From Pseudomonadota bacterium (GTDB lineage Bacteria > Pseudomonadota > Gammaproteobacteria > Burkholderiales > Burkholderiaceae_C), in the NCBI GenBank assembly GCA_029779845.1, contig JAKOZT010000032.1:97849-161848 (forward strand): DNA of 64,000 nt, given 5' to 3'. Within the stretch, counting starts at the first letter, position 1; every line of letters starts with the position of its first letter. Of this stretch, positions 18,043 through 27,608 are shown piece by piece. The translations under genes were made by a program, and so were the position numbers. The notes under the pieces are model-generated. The model did not search any database. It was given only the letters and a program-made list of their open reading frames with translations, and was not told the DNA's origin.

Positions 18043-19611
18043 GTGCACCTTGCCATCCGCATCGCTGCTGATCCCGTCGCGCATCGCTTCCTGCGTCGCC
18101 TCGTTGCGACATGCCTCGTGCTGGCCGTCGCGCCCGCGTTCGCCTTCGCCTTCGGCTTCGACGACGTCGCTCGGCGCGCCGAGCAGCTCGCGCGCGAGCC
18201 GTACCGCGCGCCGGCCTTCGTGCTGCCGGCCGAGCTGAAGGCGCTCGACTACGACGGCTACCGCGACATCCGCTTCCGCCCCGAGCGCGCGCTGTGGCGC
18301 GACCAGGGCCTGCCCTTCGAGCTGCAGTTCTTCCACCTCGGCAAGTTCCAGACGCAGCCGGTGGCGATCAACGAAATCACGCCCGAGGGCGTGCGCCACA
18401 TCGCCTTCGACCGCGCCGATTTCGACTACGGCCGCAACCGCCTCGCGCCGCAGCGCTGGGGCGACCTCGGCTTCGCGGGCTTTCGCGTGCACGCCGACCT
18501 CAACGCCAGCGCCTCGGGCTACAAGGACGAGCTGGTGGTGTTCCTCGGCGCGAGCTACCTGCGCGCGCTCGGGCGCGGCCAGCACTACGGGCTCTCGGCG
18601 CGCGGCCTGGCGATCGACACGGTGGGCGCAGCCCCTGGCCAGGGCGAGGAGTTCCCGCGCTTCAGCGAGTTCTGGATCGAGCGCCCGGCGCGCGACGCGC
18701 GCACGCTGGTGATCCACGCGCTGCTCGAATCGCCGCGCGCCGCCGGGGCCTACCGCTTCGAGCTGCGCCCCGGCGAGAACACCGAGATGGAGGTGCGCGC
18801 GCGGCTCTTCCTGCGCGCCGGCGTCGCCACGCTCGGGCTGGCGCCGCTGACCAGCATGTTCCAGCACGGCGAGAACCAGCCGCGCGAGCGCGACTTCCGC
18901 CCCGAGGTGCACGACTCCGACGGCCTTTCGGTGCTCACGGGCCGCGGCGAATGGCTGTGGCGCCCGCTGGTCAACCCGAAGCGGCCGCTGGCGAGTTCGT
19001 TCGCGCTGGAGTCTCTCGGCGGCTTCGGCCTGATGCAGCGCGACCGCGCCTACGCCAGCTACGAAGACGCCGAGGCGCAGTACGAGCGCCGCCCGAGCGC
19101 CTGGATCGAGCCGCGCGGCGACTGGGGGCCGGGGCGCGTCGAGCTGCTGCAGCTGCCCACGCCCGACGAGACCGAGGACAACATCGTCGCCTACTGGGTC
19201 CCCGCGCGCCTGCCGCCGCCGGGCCGGCCGCTGGAGTTCGCCTACCGCCTCGCGTGGCAGGGCGAGCGCCAGGCGCGGCCGCCCTCGGGCTGGGCCGTGC
19301 AGTCGCGCCGCGGGCAGGGCTACCGCGCGCCGACGCCGCCACCGAGCGAGCTGCAGTTCATCGTCGATTTCGACGGCCCGGCGTTGCGCGCGCTGCCCGA
19401 GTCGGCCGCCGTCGAGGCGGTGGCCGAGGTCGGCGCCGGCGCGCGCCTGGTCGAGGCCCATGCCTATCGCAACCCAGTCAACGGCCGCTGGCGCATGACG
19501 CTGCGCGTCGACCGGCCATCGCCCGCGCAGCCGCTCGAGCTGCGCGCCTTCCTCCGCCACGGCGCCGACGCGCTGACCGAGACATGGACCAGCCTTCTTC
19601 CCCCCGAATGA
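18043..19611 (+). CDS. opgG: OpgG/MdoG, periplasmic glucan biosynthesis protein
   Basis: About 522 residues. It acts in the periplasm in making or branching osmoregulated periplasmic glucans together with OpgH. A signal peptide (FLRRLVATCLVLAVAPAFAFA) ends near residue 36. The two-domain OpgG fold shows family stretches such as YDGYRDIRF, FHLGKFQTQPV, GLSARGLAIDT, FPRFSEFWIE and FQHGENQ. The start is uncertain: no ATG exists upstream of the signal peptide, and GTG at 18043 gives a plausible n-region, whereas a TTG at 17971 gives an unlikely long one. It overlaps opgH by an ATGA junction. Confidence 0.93.
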   Translation: MHLAIRIAADPVAHRFLRRLVATCLVLAVAPAFAFAFGFDDVARRAEQLAREPYRAPAFVLPAELKALDYDGYRDIRFRPERALWRDQGLPFELQFFHLGKFQTQPVAINEITPEGVRHIAFDRADFDYGRNRLAPQRWGDLGFAGFRVHADLNASASGYKDELVVFLGASYLRALGRGQHYGLSARGLAIDTVGAAPGQGEEFPRFSEFWIERPARDARTLVIHALLESPRAAGAYRFELRPGENTEMEVRARLFLRAGVATLGLAPLTSMFQHGENQPRERDFRPEVHDSDGLSVLTGRGEWLWRPLVNPKRPLASSFALESLGGFGLMQRDRAYASYEDAEAQYERRPSAWIEPRGDWGPGRVELLQLPTPDETEDNIVAYWVPARLPPPGRPLEFAYRLAWQGERQARPPSGWAVQSRRGQGYRAPTPPPSELQFIVDFDGPALRALPESAAVEAVAEVGAGARLVEAHAYRNPVNGRWRMTLRVDRPSPAQPLELRAFLRHGADALTETWTSLLPPE

Positions 19612-21764
19612 ACGCCGACTGCGGCTGCAGCATGCCGCCGGTCAAGCGCGGCGCGATGGTGGCGCGCCCCTGGCGCGGCTTCCTCGCCGGTCTGTTCGAC
19701 CTGCTCGCCGGCCGCGCCGAGCCGCCCGCCGCGCGCGGCGCGCCCCAGCCCTGGCAGCGCGCCGCCACGCGCCGCCGCGCGGTGCTGCTGGCGATCGTGG
19801 CGGGCAGCGCCTTGGGCGCCACCGCGCTGCTGCTGCACACGCTGCCCGAGGGCGGCGGCCCGGCGCCGCTGCGCGTCGCGCAGGTGGGCCTGTTCACGCT
19901 GCTGTTCGCCTGGGTGGCGGCCGGTTTCGCCACCGCGATGATGGGCGCCTGGGTGCTGTGGCGCGGCGACCCGCACGCGCTGTCGGCGCGCGCCGTGGGC
20001 CGCGCGCCGCTGAGCGTCGACGCACGCACCGCGATCGTGATGCCGATCTGCAACGAGAACGTCGCCTCGGTGTTCGGCGGTCTGCGCGCCACCTGCGAGT
20101 CGCTCGCCGCCACCGGCGTGGCGAGCCTGTTCGACGTCTACGTGCTGTCCGACACCAACGACCCCGGGCTGCGCGCCGCCGAGCTGGCCGCCTGGGCCGC
20201 GCTGCGCGATGCGCTCGGCGAGGGCGCGCGCGTGCACTACCGCTGGCGCACGCGGCGCACGCGCCGCAAGTCGGGCAACGTGGCCGACTTCTGCCGCCGC
20301 TGGGGCCGCAACTACCGCTACATGGTGGTGCTCGACGCCGACAGCGTGATGAGCGGCGATGCGCTGGTGGCGATGGTGCGGCTGATGGAAGCCCACCCCG
20401 ATGCCGGCATCGTGCAGAGCGCGCCGCGCGCCTGCGGCGTCGCCACCTTGCACGCGCGCGCGCAGCAGTTCGCCGGGCGCGTCACCGGGCGGCTGTTCAG
20501 CGCCGGCATGAGCTGGTGGCAGCTCGGCGAATCGCACTACTGGGGGCACAACGCGATCATCCGCGTCGCGCCCTTCATGCAGCACTGCGCGCTCGCGCCG
20601 CTGCCGGGGCGCGGCGGACTCGGCGGCGAGATCCTCTCGCACGATTTCGTCGAGGCCGCGCTGATGCGCCGCGCCGGCTGGCAGGTCTGGCTGGTCGACG
20701 ACATCGAAGGCAGCTACGAGCAGCAGCCCGCCAACCTGCTCGACGAACTGCGGCGCGACCGCCGCTGGTGCCAGGGCAACCTGCAGAACGCGCGGCTGCT
20801 GGCCGAGCCGGGCCTGCACGGCGTGCACCGCGCGATGCTCTTCACCGGCGCGATGGCCTACCTCTCGGCGCCGCTGTGGCTGGGCTTCGTGCTGTTCGGT
20901 TCGGCGCTGTGGCTGGCCGGCGGCACGCCGCTGACGAGCCTGGCGGGCGGCGCGCGGGGCGGCGCCGCCGCGCTGTGGCTGGCCACGCTGGCGATGCTGG
21001 TGCTGCCGCGCGTGGCCGGCGTGGCCGCGCTGCTGCTCAGCGGCGCGCAGCGCGCCTACGGCGGCCGCGCGGCGCTGCTGCGCGGCGCCTTGCTGGAGGC
21101 GGCGCTGTCGGTGCTGACGGCGCCGGTCCGCATGGTCGCGCACACGCTGTTCGTGCTGGGTGCGCTGACCGGCCTGAAGCTGGAGTGGAAGTCGCCGCCG
21201 CGCGAGGCCCATGACATCGGCTGGGGCGAGGCGCTGCGCCGCTTCGGTCCGCTGGCGGCGTTCGCGCTCGCGCTGCTGGCGGCGCTGGCGATGCTCGAGC
21301 CGCGCGCCGCGCTGTGGCTCGCGCCGATGGCGCTGCCGCTCGCGCTGGTCGTGCCGGTGAGCGTGTTCACCAGCCGTGCCTCGCTGGGCTGCCGCGCGCT
21401 GGCGCAACGCCTGCTGATGACGCCCGAGGAGCATTGCGCGCCGCGGGTGCTGCGCCAGGCCTGGCACTTCGCGCGGCACGCCGCGCCCGCGCCGGGCTGG
21501 CTCGATGCGCTCACCGACCCGTGGCTGTTCGAGGTGGTGCGCCAGGCGCCGGGCGAGCGCCACACCGCCTGGGGCAGCCGCGGCCGCGCGCGGCGGCGGC
21601 TGGTGGCGGCTCTGGTGGAGCGTGACACCGCGCGCCTGAGCCGCGCCGACCGGCTGCGCCTGCTCGCCGAGCCGCAGAGCATGGTGGCCTTGCGCGACCA
21701 GCTCGCTGCCTCCAGAAAATCTCTAACCACAAACCCCGTCGCGGCGCATGCGGCCTTCACGTAG
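19608..21764 (+). CDS. opgH: OpgH/MdoH, glucan glucosyltransferase
   Basis: 718-residue inner-membrane glycosyltransferase that polymerises the glucan backbone from UDP-glucose and extrudes it. Membrane helices near residues 55-75 and 90-110 precede the GT2 catalytic domain, with VMPICNENV, the metal-binding DADSVMSG, SHDFVEAALMRRAGW and the processive motif RDRRWCQGNLQ. Further helices lie between about 415 and 610. The ATG at 19608 overlaps the opgG stop as ATGA; an in-frame ATG at 19584 is a possible alternative start. galU at 55037-55903 would supply UDP-glucose. It is slightly short of the enteric enzyme because the cytoplasmic N-terminus is reduced. Confidence 0.94.
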   Translation: MNADCGCSMPPVKRGAMVARPWRGFLAGLFDLLAGRAEPPAARGAPQPWQRAATRRRAVLLAIVAGSALGATALLLHTLPEGGGPAPLRVAQVGLFTLLFAWVAAGFATAMMGAWVLWRGDPHALSARAVGRAPLSVDARTAIVMPICNENVASVFGGLRATCESLAATGVASLFDVYVLSDTNDPGLRAAELAAWAALRDALGEGARVHYRWRTRRTRRKSGNVADFCRRWGRNYRYMVVLDADSVMSGDALVAMVRLMEAHPDAGIVQSAPRACGVATLHARAQQFAGRVTGRLFSAGMSWWQLGESHYWGHNAIIRVAPFMQHCALAPLPGRGGLGGEILSHDFVEAALMRRAGWQVWLVDDIEGSYEQQPANLLDELRRDRRWCQGNLQNARLLAEPGLHGVHRAMLFTGAMAYLSAPLWLGFVLFGSALWLAGGTPLTSLAGGARGGAAALWLATLAMLVLPRVAGVAALLLSGAQRAYGGRAALLRGALLEAALSVLTAPVRMVAHTLFVLGALTGLKLEWKSPPREAHDIGWGEALRRFGPLAAFALALLAALAMLEPRAALWLAPMALPLALVVPVSVFTSRASLGCRALAQRLLMTPEEHCAPRVLRQAWHFARHAAPAPGWLDALTDPWLFEVVRQAPGERHTAWGSRGRARRRLVAALVERDTARLSRADRLRLLAEPQSMVALRDQLAASRKSLTTNPVAAHAAFT

Positions 21765-21776
21765 CCTCGCGGCTCC

Positions 21777-23903
21777 ATGAAGCAGCCCTTTGCGTTCTCC
21801 ACTCTCAGCCTGGCGCTCGCCGCCGCCTTCCCCTCCACCGCTGCCGCACAAGCCGTCACCGAACTGGACCCGGTGGTCGTCACCGCCGAGCGCACGCGCC
21901 AGAGCAGCTTCGACGCGCCGGCGGCCATCACCGCGATCGGCCGCGACGTGATCGACAGCGGCGGCATGCAGGTCAACCTCTCCGAAGCGCTCAACCGCGT
22001 GCCCGGCATCAGCGTGCTGAACCGGCAGAACTACGCGCAGGACTTGCAGCTCTCGATCCGCGGCTTCGGCTCGCGCTCGACCTTCGGCATCCGCGGCGTG
22101 CGGCTGATCGTCGACGGCATCCCCGCGACGATGCCCGACGGGCAGGGCCAGGCCTCGGCCATCGCGCTCGGCTCGGCGCAGCGCATCGAGGTGCTGCGCG
22201 GCCCGCTGGCGCAGCTGTACGGCAACGCCGCCGGCGGCGTGGTGCAGGTGTTCAGCGGCACCGATGCGACGGTGCCCACCGTCAGCGCCGGCCTCGCGTT
22301 CGGGCCGTGGGAGCAGAACCGCGAATCGATCAAGTTCGGCCACAACGGCGAGCGCGACAGCGTGGTGATCGACGCGATGCGCTACGCCACCAGCGGCTGG
22401 CGCGAGCACGCCGCCGCCGAGCGCACGCAGTTCAACGCCAAGTGGCAGCGCAACGTCGACGCCGATTCGACGATCAGCCTGGTGGCCAATTCCTTCGACC
22501 AGCCCCTGTCGCAGGATCCGGCCGGCCTGACGCGCGCCGACTGGGAAGCGAACCCGCGCCAGACGGCGGCGATCGTGAAGTCGCAGGATGCCAGCAAGGT
22601 GGTGAACCAGCAGCAGATCGGCGCCGTCTACGAGCGCCGCCTGACGGAGGCGACCACGCTGAACACGCGCCTGTACGCCGGCACGCGCAACCTCTACAAC
22701 AAGCTCTCGGTGCCGCCCACCGCGCCGGCGCAGACGGCCGTCACCGGCTCGGGCGGCACGGTGGACTTCGTGCGCACCTTCATGGGCCTGGGCGTGCAGC
22801 TCGCGCACGAGATCAAGCTCGACGCGGGCCGCGTGCTGCGCCTGACCGGCGGCCTGGAGCACGACCGCAGCGAGGAAGACCGCCAGGGCTACATCAACAA
22901 CGCCGGCGTGCAGGGCGCGCTCAAGCGCGACGAGCTGAACACCGTGCGCAGCACCGACGTCTACGCGCAGGCTGCCTACGACCTGCTGGCCTCGCTGACC
23001 GCCACCGCCGGCGTGCGCCGCAGCGAGGTGAAGTTCGCCAGCGACGACCGCTTCATCGTGCCCAACACCGCCAACGGCGACGACAGCGGCGGCGTCGACT
23101 ACCGCGCCAACAACCCGGTGATCGGCCTGACCTGGCGCGCCAGTTCCGACCTGCACCTGTACGTCAACGGCGGGCGCGGCTTCGAGACGCCGACCTTCAC
23201 CGAGCTGTCGTACCGCAGCGGCGGGCTGAGCGGCATGAACACCGACCTGAAGGCCTCGCGCAGCCGCCACGCGGAGATCGGCGCGAAGTGGAAGCCCGCG
23301 CCGGGGCACCGCATCGACATGGCGCTGTTCGACATAGACACGCGCGACGAGATCGTTACCGACACCAACCTCGGCGGCCGCACCACCTTCAAGAACGCCG
23401 GGCGCACCAGCCGGCGCGGCGCCGAGTTCATGTACACCGGCCAGCTCGCCGACAGCCTGCGCGCCACGCTGAGCCTGACCGCGCTGCGCGCGCGCTTCGA
23501 CGAGCCCTTCGTCAGCGGCAGCGGCGCCAGCGCGGTGACGATTCCGGCCGGCAACCGCCTGCCCGGCACGCCCGAGCGCAGCGCCTTCGCCGAACTCGCC
23601 TGGGCGCCGCAGCAGGCCTGGGGCGGCTTCAACGCCGCGCTGGAGGCGGTGCATACCGGCAAGCTCTTCGTCAACGACGCCAACGCCGACGCCGCGCCCG
23701 CCGCCACGGTGCTGAACCTGCGCGCCGGCTTCGCGCAGAAGATGGGCGACTGGAGCTTCACCCAGCTGCTGCGCCTGGAGAACGCCGCCGACAAGCGCTA
23801 CGCCGGCTCGGTGATCGTCAACGACGGCAACGGCCGCTTCTTCGAACCCGCGCTGCCGCGGAATTGGATGGCCTCGTTCACGGCCAAATACGAATTCCGC
23901 TAA
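21777..23903 (+). CDS. TonB-dependent outer-membrane receptor, substrate unknown
   Basis: 708 residues. The signal peptide ends AAAQA (about 25), followed by a TonB box-like LDPVVVTAERT (near 30-40), a plug domain with SIRGFGSRSTFGIRGVRL (near 97-115) and RIEVLRGPLAQLYGNAAGGVV (split as RIEVLRGP and LYGNAAGG, near 138-158), and then a 22-strand barrel ending in aromatic F-R. Overall it resembles siderophore-type receptors, but no ligand-specific feature is recognised. It starts 12 bases after opgH. Iron or other metal chelates are the usual substrates of this class. Confidence 0.88.
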   Translation: MKQPFAFSTLSLALAAAFPSTAAAQAVTELDPVVVTAERTRQSSFDAPAAITAIGRDVIDSGGMQVNLSEALNRVPGISVLNRQNYAQDLQLSIRGFGSRSTFGIRGVRLIVDGIPATMPDGQGQASAIALGSAQRIEVLRGPLAQLYGNAAGGVVQVFSGTDATVPTVSAGLAFGPWEQNRESIKFGHNGERDSVVIDAMRYATSGWREHAAAERTQFNAKWQRNVDADSTISLVANSFDQPLSQDPAGLTRADWEANPRQTAAIVKSQDASKVVNQQQIGAVYERRLTEATTLNTRLYAGTRNLYNKLSVPPTAPAQTAVTGSGGTVDFVRTFMGLGVQLAHEIKLDAGRVLRLTGGLEHDRSEEDRQGYINNAGVQGALKRDELNTVRSTDVYAQAAYDLLASLTATAGVRRSEVKFASDDRFIVPNTANGDDSGGVDYRANNPVIGLTWRASSDLHLYVNGGRGFETPTFTELSYRSGGLSGMNTDLKASRSRHAEIGAKWKPAPGHRIDMALFDIDTRDEIVTDTNLGGRTTFKNAGRTSRRGAEFMYTGQLADSLRATLSLTALRARFDEPFVSGSGASAVTIPAGNRLPGTPERSAFAELAWAPQQAWGGFNAALEAVHTGKLFVNDANADAAPAATVLNLRAGFAQKMGDWSFTQLLRLENAADKRYAGSVIVNDGNGRFFEPALPRNWMASFTAKYEFR

Positions 23904-23914
23904 GGTGTCGGGCC

Positions 23915-24466
23915 ATGAGCCCGATCCCGCCCTCGACTTCGGAAACCATCACCCTCGGCGGCGGCTGCTTCTGGTGCGTCGAGGCGGTGTTCGAGCGCGT
24001 GCGCGGCGTGCTGGGCGTCGAGTCGGGCTACGCCAACGGGCAGGCCCGGCAGCCCAGCTACGAGCAGGTGTGCAGCGGCGACACCGGCTGCGTGGAGGTG
24101 GTGCGGGTTCGCTTCGACCCGGCGCAGATCACTTTGCGCGAGGTGCTGGAGATCTTCTTCGCGGTGCACGACCCGACCACGCCGAACCGGCAGGGCAACG
24201 ACGTCGGCACGCAGTACCGCTCGGGCATCTACTTCCACAGCCCCGAGCAGGAGCGCGTCGTGCGCGAGGTGGTGGCCGAGGTGGATGCGGCCACCGGCGG
24301 GCGCGTGGTGACCGAAGTCGAACTCGAGCGCCACTACTGGCGCGCCGAGGACTACCACCAGCACTACTTCGCCAACCACCCGGGGCAGGGCTATTGCGCG
24401 TTCGTCGTCGCGCCCAAGGTGGAGAAGTTCCGCAAGACCTTCGCGAGCCGGGTGCGCGAAGGATGA
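23915..24466 (+). CDS. msrA: Peptide methionine sulfoxide reductase MsrA
   Basis: 183 residues. It repairs oxidised methionine (S-sulfoxide form) in proteins, using thioredoxin. The catalytic motif GGCFWCVEAVF lies near residues 14-24, followed by the family stretches VESGYANG, DPTTPNRQGNDVGTQYRS and QHYFANHPGQGYC. No signal peptide, so cytoplasmic. The ATG at 23915 gives the usual N-terminus. Its stop overlaps the next small gene (ATGA at 24463), so the two are translationally coupled. Confidence 0.96.
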   Translation: MSPIPPSTSETITLGGGCFWCVEAVFERVRGVLGVESGYANGQARQPSYEQVCSGDTGCVEVVRVRFDPAQITLREVLEIFFAVHDPTTPNRQGNDVGTQYRSGIYFHSPEQERVVREVVAEVDAATGGRVVTEVELERHYWRAEDYHQHYFANHPGQGYCAFVVAPKVEKFRKTFASRVREG

Positions 24467-24795
24467 ACACGCAGCGCGTTCGCCGCATCGCGCTGCCGCT
24501 GATCGCGGCGGCGATGCTGATGCTGCAGGCGCTCGGCCTGATTCACGGCATCCAGCACGGCGTCGTGCATGCGCGCGGACACGCGGGTGCGGCGTCCACC
24601 GCCTTCGTCGGCCACGACGAGGGCGACGTGCAGTGCCGGCTGTTCGATCAGCTGGCGCATGCCGACATCGCCTTCGGTGCGCCGGCCGCGGTCGACGGCC
24701 CGGTCCTTGCCGACTTCCTGGACGCACCGCTGCCCGCCGGCCGCTTCGCGCCGCAGGCCGCCGGTTTTCTCGCACGCGGCCCGCCCCGGGCCTGA
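24463..24795 (+). CDS. Small exported His-containing protein preceding ZnuD-like receptor
   Basis: 110 residues, function unknown. A hydrophobic N-terminal segment (about 9-27) is followed by a His-rich stretch (IHGIQHGVVHARGHAG) and then HDEGDVQCRLFDQLAHAD (near 51-68), with a single Cys. Similar short proteins carrying an H-D-E-x-x-x-x-C-x-L-F-D-Q-L signature seem to sit before zinc-type TonB receptors in related bacteria; this is recollection, not a search result. It overlaps msrA by ATGA and lies 85 bases upstream of the ZnuD-like gene. A role in zinc binding or sensing in the envelope would fit the histidines but is inference. Confidence 0.6.
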   Translation: MNTQRVRRIALPLIAAAMLMLQALGLIHGIQHGVVHARGHAGAASTAFVGHDEGDVQCRLFDQLAHADIAFGAPAAVDGPVLADFLDAPLPAGRFAPQAAGFLARGPPRA

Positions 24796-24880
24796 AGTCC
24801 CCCCCACGCCACCGATCGCGCTGCCGGCTGCGTGCCCGCGGCGCGGCGTCGTTCGACTTCATCGCGATGAAAGCCTTTCC

Positions 24881-26803
24881 ATGTCCTCCTTTTCCTCCTG
24901 GCGGCTGCGTGCCGCCTTGTGCCTTGCCACGCTCGCGTCCGCCGCACAGGCGCAGAACGCCCCGCAGCTCGACACGGTGATCGTCACCGGCAACCCGCTG
25001 CGCTCCGACGAACCCGTGCAGCCGGCCTCGGTGCTGGCCGGCGACGGCCTGGTGCTGCATCGCGGCAGCTCGCTGGCCGAGACGCTGGCCGAACTGCCGG
25101 GTGTCTCGACCAGTTGGTTCGGCCCGAACGCGAACCGGCCGGTGCTGCGCGGCCTGGACGGCGATCGTGTGCGCGTGCTGAGCAACGCCGGCGCATCGTT
25201 CGACGCTTCCACCTTGAGCAACGACCACGCCGTGCCCATCGACCCGCTGGCGGTCGAGCGCATCGAGGTGCTGCGCGGCCCGGCGGCGCTGCTGTACGGC
25301 GGCAGCGCGATCGGCGGCGTGGTCAACGCGATCGACAACCGCATCCCGAAGACCGCGCTGACGCAGCCCGGCGGTGCGGCCGAAGTCCGCCTGGGCGGCG
25401 CGGCGCGCGAGCGCGGCGGTGCGGCCTTGGTCGAAACCGGCGACGGCCGCTGGACGCTGCACGCCGACGCCTTCGCGCGCGAGACCGACGACCTGCGCGT
25501 GCCCGGCGGCCGCGTGGACAACTCCGCCTCGCGCGCCCGCGGCGGCGCGCTCGGCGCCTCCTACGTGTTCGGCACGGGCCACGTCGGCCTGGCGCTGGAT
25601 CGCTATCAGAACCGCTACGGCATCGTCGTCGAACCCGACGTGACGGTCCACATGCGGCGCGACCACCTCGCGCTCGAGGGCGAATGGCGCGAGCTGCCGG
25701 GCGTGCTGGAAAGCGTGCGTGCGCGCTTCGGCCGCACGGTCTACGAACACCAGGAAATCGAAGGCGACGGCGAGGTCGGCACCACCTTCTCGACGCGCGG
25801 CAGCGAGGCGCGCCTCGAGGCCACGCACGCGCCGCTGGGCCCGCTGCGCGGCGTGCTCGGCGCGCAGTGGGAGCGCAGCGACTTCGCGGCGCTCGGCGAA
25901 GAAGCCTTCGTGCCTTCGACGACCACACGCCGCACCGGCCTCTTCGTGCTCGAAGAAACGCCCTGGCCGCTGGGCACGCTGAGCTTCGGTGCGCGCGCCG
26001 AGCGGGTGCAGGTGGCGCTGGCCGACGACGGCGCGCCGGCGCGCCGCTTCACGCTCGCCAGCGGCTCCGTCGCCAACCTGTGGAAGCTCGCGCCGAACTG
26101 GAGCCTCACGGCCTCGCTCGCGCACAGCGAACGCGCACCGACCTCCTTCGAGCTGTACGCCGACGGCGTGCACGTGGCCACCGCGGCCTACGAGCGCGGC
26201 GACCCGGCACTGCGCACCGAGCGCGGCCGCAACCTCGACGCCGCGCTGCGCTGGAGCGAAGGCGACAGCGAAGTGCGCCTCGGCGTGTTCGACGCGCGCT
26301 TCTCGCGCTACGTCACGCTGGCGGCCACCGGCGCGCTGGTCGAGGATCTGCCCGAGTACGTGTTCCGCGCCACGCGCGCGCGGCTGCGCGGCGTCGAGGC
26401 GCAGGCGAAACACCGCATCGCGGCGGCCGAATGGGCTTTCGATCTCAACGCCCAACTCGACCTCGTGCGCGGCGACGACCTGGCCCGCAACGAACCGCTG
26501 GCGCGCATCGCGCCGGCGCGGCTGCGCCTGGGCGTGCAGGCGCTGCACGGTCCGTGGACACTGGCGGCGGCGCTGACCGGCGTGCAGCGCCAGAGCCGCG
26601 TGCCGGCCACCGACACCGCCACGCCGGGCTATGCGCTGCTCGACCTCTCGGCCGCGCGCCGTTTCGACTGGGGGCTGGCTTTCGTCAAGCTCGGCAACGC
26701 GGGCAACGTGCTGGCGCGCAACGCGGCGAGCATCGCGACGGTGCGCGACCTCTCGCCGCTGCCCGGGCGCGCGCTCTCGGCTGGCCTGCGCGTGGACTTC
26801 TGA
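24881..26803 (+). CDS. znuD: ZnuD-like TonB-dependent receptor (probable zinc uptake)
   Basis: 640 residues. The signal peptide ends ASAAQAQ (near 24), the TonB box is LDTVIVTGNP, and the plug has PVLRGLDGDRVRVLSNAG, DASTLSNDHAVPIDPLAVER and GPAALLYGGSAIGGVVNAID. The D-A-S-x-L-S-x-D-H-A-V-P stretch is typical of ZnuD, the zinc receptor first described in Neisseria, and of related Burkholderiales proteins. The His-rich external loop of neisserial ZnuD is not evident. It follows a small His-rich protein gene. No convincing Zur box is visible in the 85-base gap. The barrel ends in GLRVDF. Confidence 0.78.
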   Translation: MSSFSSWRLRAALCLATLASAAQAQNAPQLDTVIVTGNPLRSDEPVQPASVLAGDGLVLHRGSSLAETLAELPGVSTSWFGPNANRPVLRGLDGDRVRVLSNAGASFDASTLSNDHAVPIDPLAVERIEVLRGPAALLYGGSAIGGVVNAIDNRIPKTALTQPGGAAEVRLGGAARERGGAALVETGDGRWTLHADAFARETDDLRVPGGRVDNSASRARGGALGASYVFGTGHVGLALDRYQNRYGIVVEPDVTVHMRRDHLALEGEWRELPGVLESVRARFGRTVYEHQEIEGDGEVGTTFSTRGSEARLEATHAPLGPLRGVLGAQWERSDFAALGEEAFVPSTTTRRTGLFVLEETPWPLGTLSFGARAERVQVALADDGAPARRFTLASGSVANLWKLAPNWSLTASLAHSERAPTSFELYADGVHVATAAYERGDPALRTERGRNLDAALRWSEGDSEVRLGVFDARFSRYVTLAATGALVEDLPEYVFRATRARLRGVEAQAKHRIAAAEWAFDLNAQLDLVRGDDLARNEPLARIAPARLRLGVQALHGPWTLAAALTGVQRQSRVPATDTATPGYALLDLSAARRFDWGLAFVKLGNAGNVLARNAASIATVRDLSPLPGRALSAGLRVDF

Positions 26804-26809
26804 AGCGTG

Positions 26810-27460
26810 TCAGGGCGCCAGCCGCTCGCGCACCCACTGGCCGGCCTCGTCGAGCCGGTAGCGCAGCCGGTCGTGCAGGCGCGACTTGCGGCCCTGCCAG
26901 AACTCCCAGCGGTCCGGCACCAGCCGGTAGCCGCCCCAGTGCGGCGGGCGCGGCGGCTGCAGCAGGAACTGCGCGCCGTAGCGCGCCGCGTTGCTGACCA
27001 GCACGGCGCGCGAGGCGATCACCTGGCTCTGCGGCGAAGCCCAGGCGCCGATGCGCGAATCGAGCGGGCGCGAGGCGAAGTAGGCGTCGGACTCCTCGGC
27101 GCCGACCTTCTCCACGCGCCCCTCGATGCGCACCACCCGCTCCAGCTCGACCCAGTGGAACTGCAGCGCGGCATGCGGATTGCCGGCCAGCTCGCGGCCC
27201 TTGCGGCTGTCGTAGTTGGTGTACCAGACGATGCCGCGCGAATCGAACTCCTTGATCAGCACGATGCGCGTCGACGGCCGGCCGTCGGCGCCGACGGTGG
27301 CCAGCGTCATCGCGTTCGGCTCGGGCACTTCGGCGGTCAGCGCCTGCTGGAACCAGCGCTCGAACTGCTGCAGCGGCTGCGCGGCGCTGGCGCTCTCGTC
27401 GAGTTCGTCGCGCTCATAACTCTTGCGCAGATCGGCGATGGAGAGAGATTTGTCATTCAT
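26810..27460 (-). CDS. pdxH: Pyridoxamine 5'-phosphate oxidase
   Basis: 216 residues, the normal length. FMN-dependent enzyme making pyridoxal 5'-phosphate from pyridoxine or pyridoxamine phosphate in the cytoplasm. Recognised by [20 protein letters not shown] at the N-terminus, [20 protein letters not shown] (near 48), [23 protein letters not shown] and the C-terminal [18 protein letters not shown] and RLHDRLRY. It is convergent with the ZnuD-like gene, 6 bases apart, and divergent from the nucleotidyltransferase at 27609. Confidence 0.97.
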   Translation of the reverse strand: MNDKSLSIADLRKSYERDELDESASAAQPLQQFERWFQQALTAEVPEPNAMTLATVGADGRPSTRIVLIKEFDSRGIVWYTNYDSRKGRELAGNPHAALQFHWVELERVVRIEGRVEKVGAEESDAYFASRPLDSRIGAWASPQSQVIASRAVLVSNAARYGAQFLLQPPRPPHWGGYRLVPDRWEFWQGRKSRLHDRLRYRLDEAGQWVRERLAP

Positions 27461-27568
27461 GGCATGGATGCTAGGGCTAACCCGCCTGACAGTTCTGGTT
27501 GGGCAATTCTGCTTACGGGGAAGGCCTTAAGTGATGGTCCCACTACCTGCGGAAGCGCCGCCCAACCA

Positions 27569-27591
27569 TTCTTGGGCCGCATACTCAAGAA
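27569..27591. promoter_or_regulatory. Inverted repeat around a -10-like element upstream of the MocA-like gene
   Basis: TTCTTG (27569-27574) and CAAGAA (27586-27591) form a perfect 6-base inverted repeat around CATACT, a plausible -10. It ends 5 bases before the AGGAGG of the next gene. It could be an operator or an RNA hairpin; no regulator is identified. Confidence 0.3.
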
Positions 27592-27608
27592 CAACAGGAG
27601 GTGGCGCA

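Noticed and set aside
24796..24880. A Zur or Fur box before the ZnuD-like gene
   Set aside because: The 85-base gap is GC-rich and contains no AT-rich palindrome of the required type.
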